From assembly GCA_037903475.1 (NCBI GenBank), contig JBAJFG010000384.1, positions 2,301,001 through 2,365,000 on the forward strand: 64,000 bases of DNA, in the 5' to 3' direction. The notes beneath the pieces are model-generated. The model did not search any database and had not been told where the DNA came from. It worked only from the letters and a program-made list of their open reading frames with translations. Source of the DNA: Ancylostoma caninum. Taxonomy: Eukaryota > Nematoda > Chromadorea > Rhabditida > Ancylostomatidae. Positions 21,601 through 36,600 of the stretch are shown in pieces. The translations under genes and the position numbers were made by a program. Position 1 is the first letter of the stretch, and each line of letters opens with the position of its first letter.

Positions 21601-24600
21601 GCAGCGCGACCATTGCCCCGTAACTTCACAAGCGACTGTGTCACTGTGTGGCGCAACTACTAACTTCCTTGATGAAATCCTACAACTGATGTCACGTAGG
21701 TAACCTAGCAAAAGTTCGTAATCCTAGGTACCTACACCCGTGTCTTAGTGAGGCAAGGTAACAACGCTACTGCCTAGTCATGAAGCATAAACACAGCCTA
21801 ATGGACGGTAGCACACACCTCGTTGACTGCCACGACTCGGAGCCCTGCTTTCCTGCTCGGACCAATCCGAGTACTGGCTCGCGTGGTCTCCCTTGTAGCT
21901 GTCGGAGAACCGCTGAGCCATGACATCTTGCACTCGATACGGTTCCCTAGAACAAATCGTTTTGCTCAGTTCCAACGGGGAGTCATTTGAATTCTGGGGC
22001 CAAGCCGAACCTGTAAGGGTTGTAGTCGGACATGCGGTAGTTACTTCGTAAGGGGATGACCGGCTCTCGAGGTTGATGCGATGAGGTGGATTGGCGCATT
22101 AGCGCCGTCTCCGGGGTTATCCATTCTGAAAGGCAGATTTTCAGAAGAGGTGCAGAAAATGCAAGCAGCCTCGTTCGCACCTATATCACTGTCCGTTTCG
22201 CCTCCACCCTCGATCGATTGCAGCTCGGACGAGAACGACGACGCCATCGACGACGTCAGCTGCGACTGAAATCAGAGGATTACCCAGGATTCCTGCGTTT
22301 GCGCTTCTTAGAGTATCCGGTCGCGAAAAAAGCTCACGTCGACATTTTGCGCCGTCTCGAACATGTACTGAGTGTGCCGTTCCTGCTCCTCACGCGGCAT
22401 GCTCTCGTTCGGCGTGTTGTCCTCCGTGCTATAGAGGATGTAGGCGTTCAGGTTCGGGATAACCTAAAACTTCAAGTTTCCGGAAAGTTGTGGAGATGAG
22501 GAGCTTTTCAGATCGGACTTACCTTCATCGGTTTCGTGCTGAAGTGCAGGTTTCGTGGCCTGAGTGCCAGAAAAATCTCTTCCGAGACGAACGTTTTGCC
22601 TTGGCTGGCGCTCTGCATCAGAATCCGAGCCCTCTCCACCGTTTCCCCCCACAGCTCGTAACGGGGTTGGTCGGTGTCGGCGACCAGCGACAGTGCGCTG
22701 CCACAGTCCATACCTGCATGGGGGCATGTAAGCTGTTGTGAGAGATAAATCAGAGAACTTTACGCGAATGGAAAGGAGCCACGTACCAATCTGCACCTGG
22801 AAATCTTTTTCTGATGCGAACTGAGTGGCCTGGAGTAAGAACTGCGCCAGAGTGTGCAGCAGCTCGCCGATTGTCCAAGGAGTCTCGTTCACCTGAAGGC
22901 GAAATTCACATGGACTGGAAGCAAGACAGCATAAGACTGCGTCCTACTCCTAAATTCTAGTCGATCTATTATTGTTTCTGTTCGTTTGTTGTTGCGCGCA
23001 CTCTTTCTTTATAACTACATAGTCGGCGTCGATGGTGGTGCGTTTTCCGCGGAGTTGGTAAGCACGTGACGCAAACGCGCTGCTCATGTTGGAATTCTCG
23101 CCACGACAACAAACTGTTGGTGTTTTCTTGATATTCGTTAGTTTCTCAAGAGTTAACATCATATATGATGGAAAAATGTAAAAAAAAGACCCTGATTTGC
23201 CACTACGGCAGCGATTCCAGCGCGAGCGGTGCGGCCGCGTAGCGTGCTTCGTCTGTCCGCGAAAAACGCCCATCGCCGCCTACTGTATACTCGGCTCACA
23301 ACTGGCCTGGCTTTAGTGGTAAAAATTAAAAATCCATAATTAAAACTGGATACAAATACACACTGCAGCATTCCATGTGTTCTTCGGCTCTACTATTAAT
23401 GTTCCTATTTCTTTGAAAGTAACAAGTTTCCTTGTGTTACAGAATATATGTAGACGAAAGGAATGATCAGTGAATAACTATGGGCTCACGTTCTGAGCGG
23501 CATCCGGAAGTAGACCGACGGCAACGATGTAGAATCGATTCGCGCTCTTGATCTTCTCGATTCCCCGGAAGTTGGTAAGTTGCTGAAATCGGATCATTTA
23601 GCATATAATGGTGAAAATATGAGTTTTTGCCGGAGCAGTGGTGCTAAGCCCACCTGATCGAACGAAGTGAAAACGTAGTTGAGTCCATTCAAACCCTGTT
23701 CTCCTGAGAGGTTGAATCCAGAAACGGTCATGTAGGCGACACCGACTGGAAGTATGAATTTCTGATTTTCTCCTGGCTTGGCAAATCCTCGCATTCAAAC
23801 TGACCTGAGTGATGAGCATGGTGCCACTGCTCACCGGTCTTCGCCACCACCCATGGAGCGACGTGGGGTGGCACGAGATTTAGCAGCACTTGACTGTTCA
23901 GCAGCAGGAAGCGATCCTTTGACGATGACTCTTCGACGCCCTGAAACTGCGCAGCGTAGAAAAACACCTCCACATTACGGAATCTCTAGAGGGTGTCTAT
24001 AATTGAACATTCCGGGGAGGGGGGTTCTCCAAGAAATTAAACCTGTGCTCCCTATCCTCCCGAACTTTCCACATACATCTGCATTTGAACTACTCTTGAG
24101 ATGGCCGACCGGTTCACCTCTTCAGGTAGAATCATGTCCTTTCTCAGCATAATGGACTGCTTCAGAAGTGCTTTATCTGTGCAGAGCATATCCTTGACCA
24201 ACCGGTAGTCACCCCCCCCCCCCGTCCTTCGCAACGTCAGCAGCTCTGTTGCCATACACATGTGCCAATTTTCGCGCCATCGTAAGCGCGACGATGTTCG
24301 TCGACCGGCGGCTTTACGAGCCGACGAAAATACATCCGGACGGCTGTAAAGTCCTTGCTCTACGCCACGGTGGCCGCACAAAGCGGGTGTGGCCGGGGCG
24401 GCTGACCTTTCCTGCACCCCGTTTTCGCCGCAGAACCCAATAACATCAAACTGAATGGGGATCGCAATCCTTTAGAAGTTCACCGTCCCCACGTGGATTT
24501 CATTGAGTGGTTTATCTTTCTAGACGGATGTAATGTTTTCTTATTGAAAGGCACATGCGAGCACCTGCTCAGGTGGATGTTGCATTGTCTGCGAAAACAG

Positions 24601-27600
24601 GTGACTGGCTCTGGCCGCGGTTAGGTCCTGTTGGTAGTAACGAAAAAACGAGTACTTCAAGGCTGTTTCTACAGCAATCAGGCTCAGGGCGAACCGTCAG
24701 CTTGCTTCACTCCTCATCAATTTTGATCAATTCCACAAGTAGAGGGTGCTGATCACTGAGCTGTTGGAAACTTGCTGGATGTGTCAAAAATGTGCGTGGA
24801 TGGGACTTCGGCGGTAACTTCGCCGCAACGCGTACGCAACGCGCACTGAAGTCCCGCTGGCTTCCCGAGAGGCTCCGTGGAAGTTTCGTAGACACTACCC
24901 GAGTAGAGTCGTATAGGTTAAGCTATTCGCTAGCAGAGAACATGAAGGTTTAAGTTGTTGAAACCCGCCTTTAAATTAATTTTAATGAAATTTGAATTAA
25001 GGAGCATCTTCGTGCCAATTGCGATGTAATTATGAAGATTTTTTCAAGCTAGTGCAGACGCAAAGCTAGGTATTCTGGAGAGTTCCCGCTGTTTGTTGCT
25101 TAACATCGGAAAGAAAAATTTGCCTTTAACATGTCGAGTGAATTCGCACAGCTCCCAACCAGGAATTTCTGAAGTTACAGCTTGAATAAGCTAACCGATG
25201 CCCGCATCGAATAACCATGCCCCCACCAGGGAACCGTGATGATATGGATGTGAATGAGCAGCGGTTGCAAACACCTGCGCAAGGTTTGTAGCAGAAATCC
25301 GGTGCTTCTATCAGAAAACCGAGACTTGCATAAAGTTAAATCCATGCACCACTAACTTAGCCCATGCACTTGGTTGAAGTCGTGAAGGAACACTCCCAAA
25401 TTGGCTCTGTGGAGGGGTGTCAGAAGCTGTGTCAGAAGTCATGCACATCTCATGCACATTCCGTGCGCCACTCATACACGTGTCATGGACGTCCCATGTA
25501 AACGTGTTTTGAGGTGCATGAGGTTTGCATGAAATTTGTACGAAGAAAACACGGGAACTTGCTGCAAATTCAGCGTCGACCATGGTTTTCTTATTCCCAT
25601 ATATCTGACTTTCAAATTCGAGCATCAGTAACGTGGCTGTGCTTTTATTATTTGCAGTTGTGGACAACCCGTACAGATCTGCACAACTACTATATTTTCT
25701 GCACGATATATACGAAGCTCACAGTTGGATTGTGCTGCAATCTCTGTCAGACAGGTGTTGCGATTAAATCGTTGTGTAAAGGAGTAAATCGCAGCTAAAC
25801 GCGATCAAGGAGCACTTTGAATGGAGCAGCGCAGCCTGTCGAAGGAAACGAATGCTCACCTTGACGACGGACAAGAAGTCGAGTCTCATCAGCTTCTCGC
25901 ATCTCCTCGCATGCAGAAAGACGAGCGCGGCCAGCGACGACAGACCAACCCATAGGTCGAACTCAACGGTGAATCTGAAATCCATTGACTTGTTGGATTC
26001 CTCTTATCTACTATTCTGAATTTGAGACGGAAAACGGAGAGGTCTCGCAGTTTTTCTGCTATAATGTGAGCGGAAAATTATTGCAGCACTTCCCGGCTTT
26101 CAAATGAAATCTCTCCCACTCATAACAAATAATGATGACGGTGAGTCAGAAAGTACTTCGAAGATCCCTAGTGCATTTTTTCGTGCAAAGCGTAGACGAC
26201 GTTTGTAGCGTTGTAAAAAGCAGCGTTGTGCGCGTGATAAATTGCCAGCAAGCCGCGTAGAAACTGCGAGTGATTGAGGGGTGGACGCTGATAACGAGGT
26301 CGCTGGACGGTGCTCAGCCCTCCTCCACTCTGATCCAGCAGCAAAATCTCTTACAATGAACTGAAATCAAAGATATATGCAGAAATTATATTAAGAGGGG
26401 AAGAAACGATCAACATCTGCCGCGAGGATCTCGAAAGACAAGTGCCTACCTCGGAAAGTTCATCCAGGAGGGTTGTTCTGTGCGCTGGTAAGGGAACTTA
26501 TAACACTTGTTAACAATCGCATTTCCGTAGGGTTTCGGTGACAACACTCTAATAAACTGAGAGGAAATATCAACAAAGTGGCAGTGGGATATGAAGTCAT
26601 GTCAATAACCGTGATCAGCTTATTTAATGTCACCACTGTGCAAAGTTTCAGAGAGTTCTGTGTAATACAGCACCTACAATACCTGCCACAATCCAACAAA
26701 AGTGAGCGTGGATACAATACAAAATGCGCATATCAGCTCTGATGATGAGTGCTTCAAATAACTTCCTCCTTGGCGAAACTTGCGCGAAAAAAAATGTTCT
26801 TGTGATTCTTGAGGCGGAGAAGGCCAGCCAAAAAGGAAAAGGTACCAACACAAAAACGGAATAGTCAGAATAATTACATTGTTCCGATTTTGTTTCGAAA
26901 TTTATGTAATTATGGCATACTCGATGATTTGACGTAAGGGCGCCAAAGTGGAATTCGGAGAACCAATCTGAGTGATAAATTGGCAAACTCACTCTTGTGG
27001 ACCAATAGGAGGATGTGAGAGGAAGATCTGGATGGTGTAGATGAAAATGGCGAATGTAAGCACTCCAAGCAGGTATACGGATGAAAATCGGATGAACACC
27101 GCCGTGGTGAGCATCCACATCGCGAACGAGAACGCGGAGAAGTGCACCGTCTGGCACACATCGGCCTGCTCTGGTTGGGGACAGGAGAACTGAAATGGAC
27201 ATTCATACTATGGTTTTCTGAGTTAACCATTGTGATCAGCAGTACCTGATGTGTTCAATCATATAAAAATCTCAAAACAAAATCACTCTGATGTGGCACC
27301 GCGCTTCTATGGACGATTTTTAAAAGGATTTTTTCTCGCATATAAATGGGCATGTGAAGGTCAGAAACTGTTTCCAGATCAAAGGCAATTAGATGCGAAA
27401 AATCGAGGCTATTCGTTCAGCAGAAATGGGGCTTATAAAAATCAAGTTGACCAAAGAAATACCGTGTTCACAATTCCGCATAGGAAAAGAATGGCCATGA
27501 TGAGCAGGATGGTGAGCGAATGACCGTGAGAGGTGCGTGTGATGAACTGCGAAAAACTCTAAAAAACAAAGTTTTTGCCAAATTTGACAAGAATGAATGA

Positions 27601-30600
27601 ATAACTTCAAAATTTACATGGAAATAATTGATGTAGAGCATCAGGAGGATGAAGAACATGAGTGTGAGGGCGACCACGATGAGCGCCAGGCTGGTGATGA
27701 GCCTAGAACGCTATGCATTTACTAGAAAGAGGACGCTCTATCGGATTCAGGAAGCTCACCTTGGCATGACCAGCATGTGGTAGATCCCGTAGACGACTAG
27801 GAAGAAGATGCTGATCGCCAGTGCCGGTATGAACCAGTGATCCATCTCTTTGTGGAACTGAAAATACCTTACGTAATTGAGCAGTATCGAGCCATGACCA
27901 GATTCGTACCTCCATTTCAAGCCGATTGTTTTTGAACTGCAGCGAAAGCGAGTTCATGAAGCTGGCAGCCGAAGGATCCTTCTTCTGGTCGTCTTCATCC
28001 TGGAGCTTTGCCTTCCTGAAAGTGAGTGGCCTATACAACTTTTGTTGTTAGAATACAAACGATTTGCACCGATTTTAGGATAATTTACGGCATGGCTATG
28101 CTTGTAAGGTCGTCCAGTCACAGCGCTGTCGCAGCTCATACGCAGGTGAGACGCATGCTTTTGCAGATATTTTCATCCAGGTCTACATGATGCGTGATCA
28201 AGGGAAGTCCTCGCAGATTGATGCGCGCGTCCTACGTGCGATTGACGCACCCATCTAGTAGAAATTGCCCTTTTCCGTAATGATCGAGGGAGAGACCTTC
28301 AAGTGATTTTTGTGGATGTTTAAAAATATTGAAAAAATGGAGTCAAAAACTAAGTAGGATAACGACGTTAAAAGACTAGTAATAAATAAAATAGTAGTGA
28401 TTAGAAGTACAAGTAAGAAAAAAATAATTTAATAAGAACTCCAGAAAAATAGAGGAAAAAGTGCTTCTGAAATTCGGAAAAAAATTATCTCAATCATGTC
28501 TTTAGGCCTACATTACTTTGTTCTGAGGACATTTCCAGGCATTTGTAGAGAGGAAAAATCAGGAGAGAAAAAAAGGTTTTATCAGCAAATTTGTCTACAA
28601 CCCTAGCAGACGGAATCTTACTCTTATACCTATGGTTTTTTCAGCAATACTCGTTGCTGGAGAGGTCCCTCTTTTCGAAGTTGCCTACTACATATGCAAT
28701 GATCTATAAGAATTTTAATAATGAAATGTAGTAAGTACCTCTTTTTCGTAGCTCCGATGGTCTTTATCTGTGGGTCGAGCGTGGTCAGCGTTTGCAGCAG
28801 GCGGTTGATGCCCTGTGGCACAGTGACCATGGAGAAACTGAGAGGCAGCATATTAAGGATTTGGAGATCCCATTGGAAATGAGAGATGAATAACTGTAGA
28901 TCTGTTTTAGCTGACAGATGCTATGTTGAAAAAGGTGTGGCCATCCATCAGCACCAGCCGCAGGTCCGGTGAGTTTGTAGGCAGTTAAATAGATTACTCT
29001 CACCTCAGACCAGTGATGGGGGGACAAGGGTGAGGACGAAATCTTCTAGGTTTCCTACATAAGAACGGCAAAATTTTTGTACAACCTGCTTTCGAGTCCC
29101 TGCCTCTATTACTATTCCTAAGGTATTTCTTTCTAAATTTAAAATTAATTTCGAAGAGCTTCATTTTTGTAAATTCTGTCCTCCAAGATCAACGAACAAT
29201 GAGGCGCTGCAGAAACGTTGGAAGGCACCATAGAACATTTAGTGATTCTGCTCTTACCGCTTGTTGACTGGAAACAGCTCCGGCCCAGGCGATCCACCAG
29301 AGACACGCCAGATTTCGCCGATGTGCTCAAGCGTGTAGTGACCTTCTACCAGTTGCCGGGTCTCTTCTGTTAAGAAAACACCGCTGAAAAGAGTGAAATT
29401 GCTGCGAATGGGCAAGAAGTTGCCGGGTTATGGCACCATTCCAAGAAATTCATTTGAAACTTACATTATTTATTTAGAATTATTTAAAATGTTGTCAAAT
29501 GTCCAAACTCTCGCAAAGCCAAGAACGATGTGGACTCACTGGGCAGGCGCGTTGCTCTGCAGAAGAATCGCGTTGTCGACGGTGACTCCGATGACGTCGT
29601 AGTGCCACTTGGTGGAGCCGACGACGCCGGCCGACACCGAGCCGCTGTCGATGCCGACGCAGACGGCCACGTCGGCCGTGGTCGCGTCGCGGAACGAGCT
29701 GAAACGGCATCTCAGATTGAAGCACACAATACCTCCAGAACTCCCTGACTCACTCGACCAGCGCCTCCAGCTGCAATGCGAAGCGGACCACGTTCAGGGC
29801 ATGGTACGGGTCATGACTGGGTATCGAGGAGATAACCTTGAAGTGGTTTTCTTTAGAACATAGCGCAAACTGACAACGCGAAACTGTGAACCTACAGTAA
29901 TTCCTTCCGAGGCCACCTTTGTACAGCCGTTCAGATCGCACAGCCGATCTATGCGCTGCTCGACCTCCTGCACAATCAGGGAGGATTAACAACAGGATTT
30001 CCAGAAACATAATATAAGCCATGATAACAAGAAGTGCTGACAAAGAGGAGCTGCTGATCCCCCCAATCTGGAAGGCACAGCGGTTGGAGGAGCAGAGCAG
30101 GCAGATCGCCTTTTTGACCTCGGCCAACGCTTTGACTTGGGATCGACCCGGAAGGGATGCCCTCCACAAGTCTTCGTCGCGCTCTCAGCAGGTATTCCAG
30201 GAGCGGTAGTCACGAAAGATGAGATTTCTTTGTCAAGGTAGAGAGGGCGAGCTTACCAAGACAAAAATAGGCATATTTTACGAAAGAAATCGTCTTAGTA
30301 ATGAATTATAAGTAGTTATGAGAGGAGGAAGGTGCTGTAGTAAGGCAGGAATAGAAAAATAAGGTTAAAAAACTGAGTTTCAAATCGTAAGTTAAACGAG
30401 GCACCAGTGTTATTTAACGCGTCGATCACAATTACACTGCATTGAAAGTTCCATTTTTCGTGGAAAATTTGAGTGGTGCTTCATAATTGTGAAAACTCAG
30501 GTGTGACCAATTTTGCTCGAAAAACCGCAAGTATCGGGAAATGCTGAATTTTTGAATTTTTCGAGAAACTTCCATCAGCTTCACTGGTGAGGACCGCAGC

Positions 30601-33600
30601 CCCTCCTCATCGGTACTTTCGTTTCAGTGCGAGTCATACCTTGAGAACCCTCGCTGCATCGAGCGACGAACATTGCGACAGAACTGCTTCGAAGCCTATC
30701 AAGCGTCCGTACGCTACCGTGACCTGGAAAATTCTGAGATTTTCGGCCCAGCGGCTATTGTTTTGGGTTACTCATGAGTAGCATGGCTTTCAAAAATTCT
30801 GCTTCCCAAATTGAAGAAAGTAGCCATAGAAACAAGTCTATTTGTTAGTAGGTCTTCTTTTCTAACTTAGAAGTTCTAGGAGAGGCGTTCATTTTTTTAT
30901 GAATGCAAGAACAGAGAGAAATCTTCACTTTTAACGTAGTTTTTACTTTTTGTCTATTTAGTGATTATTTTCTGATTGCATCTCGCCACCCGAAATTCAA
31001 ATCAAAATGAACAGATTACATATTCTAAAGAAAAACATCTATTTGCTAGGAATTGGCTGTCTCGTGATGATTCTCGCTGTTGCAAAAATATGTGGTGGAA
31101 TCTATGTCAAACTATTCAAACCATCATGAGAAGAAAGTTGGAAACTATGTAACTCTTGCACAGATGGCAAAATGATCTTCTCCTTCCAGGAGCGATTTCC
31201 GGGGAAAGATGAGTAAATTTGGAGAAATACAAGTTCATGTAATCGATCGCATAGTGTAGATAAAAACTGTGTGCTTGAAGATGAACGATGCTCACCTGAG
31301 GATAATGTTCGGCATAGATGTGAGGATTGTTGGTAGCAATCTGAAGACGGGCCGCAGAAATGAGGTGCTGAGGCAGAAACGCGGCCAGCAGTCGACTCTG
31401 GAATGGAAACCAATCCGCATAACATTGGATCAGTGTCTAGGAAGTGTATCTTCTACAGTAACCGAATGACCACGATATGCCTGACTCCAGGTTTTCAACA
31501 TTTCCAATCCCGGCTTCATGGATATATTCCAAGGTTCCTAAGGCTCCGTTCAAAAATCCACACTGATCAAAGCTAATTTATGAATGTCTGAGTGGGTGCT
31601 GCCAGCTTCGATTGAATTGAGTTAAAGCGTGAGTTTGAACTAGGCCCAGTGGATATTCTATTGAAAGTAAGCCGTGGCGACCAAAATTGGCCCGGTCTTA
31701 CATTCTAGAACTGAGCCTCAGAGGTAACACCTTCTCCCTCGCTAGTTACTCACAAAAATTCACCAGCGTCCATGGCTGGGCCTGGCAGAAAAACGAATTT
31801 GCTCACGCGTTCTCGAACGTAATCGGGAGGGAACGCAACTTGGCAGTATCGTGCTCGCTCCTGAGCGCTGAGAGTGAGAGCGGCTTGTGCACAGCGGCCC
31901 TACAATTCCCTGGGAAATGATGGGCTTTTCTCTGATTGAAATAGCAAATGCAGCACATGCATCTGATGAGCAGCACGACATGTATGAGATAATGTCCGTG
32001 CACTTGCTGGCGAATACACCACAGCAAAACCTTATTAAGAAATGTAACGCAGAAAAGCGTATCCTTGACGTCCCCTTGCCCAGATATGCTTTCACGCTTC
32101 AGATTATGGAACAGAGTAAATCGCGTTTCATCCTTTCCTTTCAGTTAGTTATAATGAAGATCGTGACTTCGCCTCGGACTATGATAACGGCATTTGACGC
32201 ATTCCGTAAGGATGAAGGAAACTGCACGTTACTACCACTGAACAGCAAACAAGTGTTCCCGAGATGACGCTACAACTCGATTACTCCACGGAATGGGCCT
32301 TGATATTATTTGCAGGAGAATGAACTCTTCGGCATGACATCCGAATGAATTGAATGTGCTCTTCACTTTAAGTCGATAACTGCATGAAACAATCCAACGT
32401 TATTTCCTGGTAGGACTACTCGTATTCATTACGATTATTACCCTTACATAGGGTGCGGTGGGTCTGTGGGTCTACAGAAACGAATATCTTAGCTTCGTTA
32501 TTGGCATTTTTAGAGGAGCTATGCTGTGCTAAAATATGAGTATATTTCAAAGCTAAATAATTAGAACTAAGAGCTCGCATCGGTTCTTCTCTGGTGGGTG
32601 CGTCATAGGTACTGGCACAGAATTTCACTGGAACTTTTTGAGCCACCTTCTAACATCACGCACGTACAATTTTATTGAGCAATTCGTTCTGATGGCAGCG
32701 AACCTTTTAGTCCGAAGGTAGTTACCGCCTTGGTCCCTCTCTGTCAACACAGAAGTCAAACACATCTCGAACTTTCCCTTCAACGAAGCGGCATTATACA
32801 TCAAAAACAGTTTAAGTCTCACCTACAACATGCCTCTGGAAATGCCCCCGACCCCCCCCCCCCCTTCCCCTTTCCCACCTCTGAGGTGAAGTCTCAGCCA
32901 TTTCTTGCTTTAGTCAAGGAAACGATACGGGTGATGTGAAGAGAACAAGGTTCTTATTGCTCCATTGAATCGCCACAGCATGGCACCAAAATGGTAAAAA
33001 TGATACTAGAAAAAAACTAACAATTTTTCGTGCAAATGGTATGCGATAACTTCATTATTTTTTGCAATTTTTCCACCTAAGCTAGTGTAGTAACCTTACT
33101 TCTGAAAGGAATAGGACACCAGTGTTCGCGACATCTCACCACTGCCCCCACTTCTGCGTTTTGGAAAACCAGCTGTCAAAATGCTGTTTAAGTAGCAACA
33201 ACTGCATTGTGTTTGTTCGCTGTCAGAAGCTGTCATGGCAAGGCAAACAGTAACACAGCGGGCCATATAATCCAACAAAAACCCTTGTCGCTACCAATTT
33301 TCTGGAAATGTTCTAGTTTATTGTTGATTAGTGGGAATGTCGTGACTACAAAGGCTGCAGTAACTTTCTTTGAACATCCAAAAAACAGACATCAGCGGCG
33401 GAAGTCTCTTAAAAGTCTCTTAACCGAACACAAATAAATAACCTGGCTGAATTGTCTCCGCTCGTGAACATGTAGTGGTCACGGATAAGTCTGAACTGGT
33501 GGGTAAATTTATGCTCTCCTTTCAGAAGTGAATTCAGGATTACCAACAGTTTTTCATAGGCCACTTTTCCAGCCTCTTGTGATGAACCGACTATGATGAA

Positions 33601-36600
33601 CTTACTTACTTAGTGCATACTTTCTGTTCTTTCTATAATTCTTTACCTATCAAATAGGTTGGTCCGAAAGCTTTGCAGCAAATCATACGCCTTTTTTAAA
33701 ATAATCATGACATCATTGTTCATGGAAGACACCTGGTCCTGAAATTTTATAGTTGAGAAGTAGAAGAATATCCCGCCATACCGTGGGATATTGCCAGCCT
33801 AGGAATTTCAATTCAGGGGGGTGGGCTACACCCAACAGAACTACCAGCCTAAGAATCTCAATTCAAAATCAAGAAGCTCTTCATCGAAAAATAAGTTTTA
33901 GTGCAATACTTTCGGAACAACTTAATACATTATTAGTTACAAATTTGATTTTTTCAAAATCTTCCATGTTGAAATGGAATACTGTTGTTTGTCCGTTCTG
34001 TTAAATAAATAATAAGGTATCCAAAACTGAAAAAAAAACAGAAGTTCCTTTGACATCAACGGCTTGAAGTAAGCGAACCTTGGACAGTCAACTTTTAGTT
34101 CCTTCTATTTTTTGCCCTTGGAACATATGTATAGGTATATATTAGGAGCAAGTCCATCAGGCTGTAAAAGTCCCCTCATTTGCCAGGAACTAATCCCCAA
34201 AGAACTTCCGCATGTATCCAGCCGCATCTCGGTCGAGATTTGAAATGGAGATATTAGTCGAATGCGAACATGGCGGCTTCATCAATCATATTTTGGGACA
34301 GCCTGGTCGCCGGCCGCCACTGCCTTCGCCTAGTCCCGGAACAATAAAAGCCCGTAACGTAATCAAATTATGCAGCAAAAAGGGTAAAAAAGCAGTTGTT
34401 GTAACAAGGCAAGGGACGTAAGAGCGTTACGACTATAAAACTTGACCCTGGCCATGAGTACGGGTCTCTAGGTGAATGCTTCTCCCTTTGTTCAATAAAT
34501 CTCTCAATTGTAAAGTTATTCGTCTCATTATGTTTTATATCCCCTTACTTATAGTTGTGTCCGTGTCCATGAGAAATGTCCTCTCTTTCGCAAGAGTTTT
34601 CTCCAGTAACAAATAGATACAACAGGACAAGAGCAGAAAAAACATTGTACTCCGTATCATTTTGATAGGAATGACTTTTTCACATGAGCGAACCCTTCGA
34701 AAAAAAAAACGTGAAAAAATGTTTTGGGATTTTCAGCGTCCTCCCTATCGTTAAATCAGACGTAAGTAGAATGATAACCGTTGAAATACGTACATATGCT
34801 GAGGTCACCACTATCCTCAGTTTCGTATACAAAACAAGCAACACACAAAGCACTCACTAGCCGATTGCTCTGGTGTTCGGCGGCATGTTCGGCTTCTACC
34901 GCATTCCGTCCGCTCAAGAAGGCAGATCGGGTGAGGCGATCGACCGATAAGTGAAGGTAGAGGCCCAGGAAATGACACCATACGTGCACAACGACGGTCG
35001 CGAGAAGCTGAAAAATGACTCATTGTTGGCTTTCTTCACAAATGAAAAGCAAGAAGCAAGAGGCTATGAGGAGAGAAGTGGAAGCAGTCTAAATATGGCA
35101 CCTAGGTGGTTGCAAATGTTGGCACTGTTTAGTCAGCTATGCTTCAGAATTTTCCAGAAGAAAATTTCCGAATAAACTTCGCTTACAGTGGTACAGTTAG
35201 CGTTGTAATTTCACCTACAAATAGGTGCTGCAGCACATTATGAAGTATTATTTTTCTGACCAGCTCGTCAAATTGCCCAACCTTCACGCCTCATTTAAAT
35301 GAAGTTTGGGCGGAAAAAACCAAGATTTTGGTGCAGGTAGTAGTGCCTTATTACTTTCTTTCATTTGCCCTAAGGCGGAGCACCTCAAACGTTCTCGACT
35401 AATTGCAAAAAGAATAGCTGCTACATTGTGTTAAGGCTTTTACTCAGCAGATATACTACGAGTTTCCGCGGCAGAACGGTGGTCATTCTGATTCATCCGA
35501 AAAGTGTTCGGCGCCAACAGCAGATATCTACAATATTTTAATAATAACATTTCTATAATATTGTGGGTCGTCAGGTGAACGAAGTCAGTAGTTGTCAGTA
35601 GATGGTCAAAACAGAAAGTATGTGCCCATGGCTGAGGATGTGCACAAACTGAAAACGTTCTCCAGAAGAAACCTAGTTCGAGAGAGAAACTTGCTTGTAA
35701 CATTGACCATAGGCTGCGACAGGGTTCATGAATGATGCCGGTCAGATTTTGAGCTCCCTAGTGACCAGAAGTGAACGAACTCCGGGAAAATGCGGTACCA
35801 TCTCGCTATCTTCACCAGTACTTGTTATGTCTGACAGAGAGAGGTTGCCTGAATGGAGCATGTCCATTTTTGCAAAGAGAACTCACCTATCCAGAATGAC
35901 AGGTAGATAACACCCTTCCCGGGGCGGGGAAGTTCGTGAACCTTGGGCCTGGTGATTTTACCTCGGTAGTTCTTTCTTATCTCACCAGTGAGTGCGAGAG
36001 GAAACCTACTTCTATGTCAGGTTTCCGTATCAGTTTCATGCACGAAACTAAAACCGAACAGGCAATAAATGAAAACTTAATATAACTTTAGAATTCCCCT
36101 GGAATCAGAACTGATTACTCTGGCTTGATACCACCAGAGAAAGGTTGGAATGAAATTCGCCACAGATACGTGAAACTCATCCATGTAGGGGTACATCTGT
36201 TTTTGTGTTTAGCGTTGTTTTCAAGACAGAGTCATGCGTCAGTATTCAGTGAAAGTTTTTCCCCTTTTCCTACCGTTTTGTTTTCACTTCCTAGTGCACC
36301 GAAAAATTCCTAAGTGGAATCCATGCTCCATGGGTGTGAGAACCATGTTATCGCTTGGTCGAGAACAACCTTGAGGGCCCCAAAAAAGACAGGCGGATCT
36401 CGTAAGGCTCTGGTAACCCCACCACATGTCCATGTTTGCAAGGCGCTTGCAGGCCAACGCCTGCAGCGGAATGAGCTGAGGCCGATTTGAATAATGCGGT
36501 ATGACACGGCGGATTATTGGTGTTTTTCGGTGCCAGCAGTCATCTCGAAGTCCCTGGCAGAGCGTTCGCGGCGCACTTTGACGGACGAGTGTCACGAAGC

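Noticed and set aside
26185..26335. Minus-strand exon-like frame with NHS and NAT glycosylation-type motifs, between cyclase TM11 and TM12
   Set aside because: It runs into a stop with no donor in phase, and the flanking exons (27189-26993 and 25974-25860) join in phase without it.
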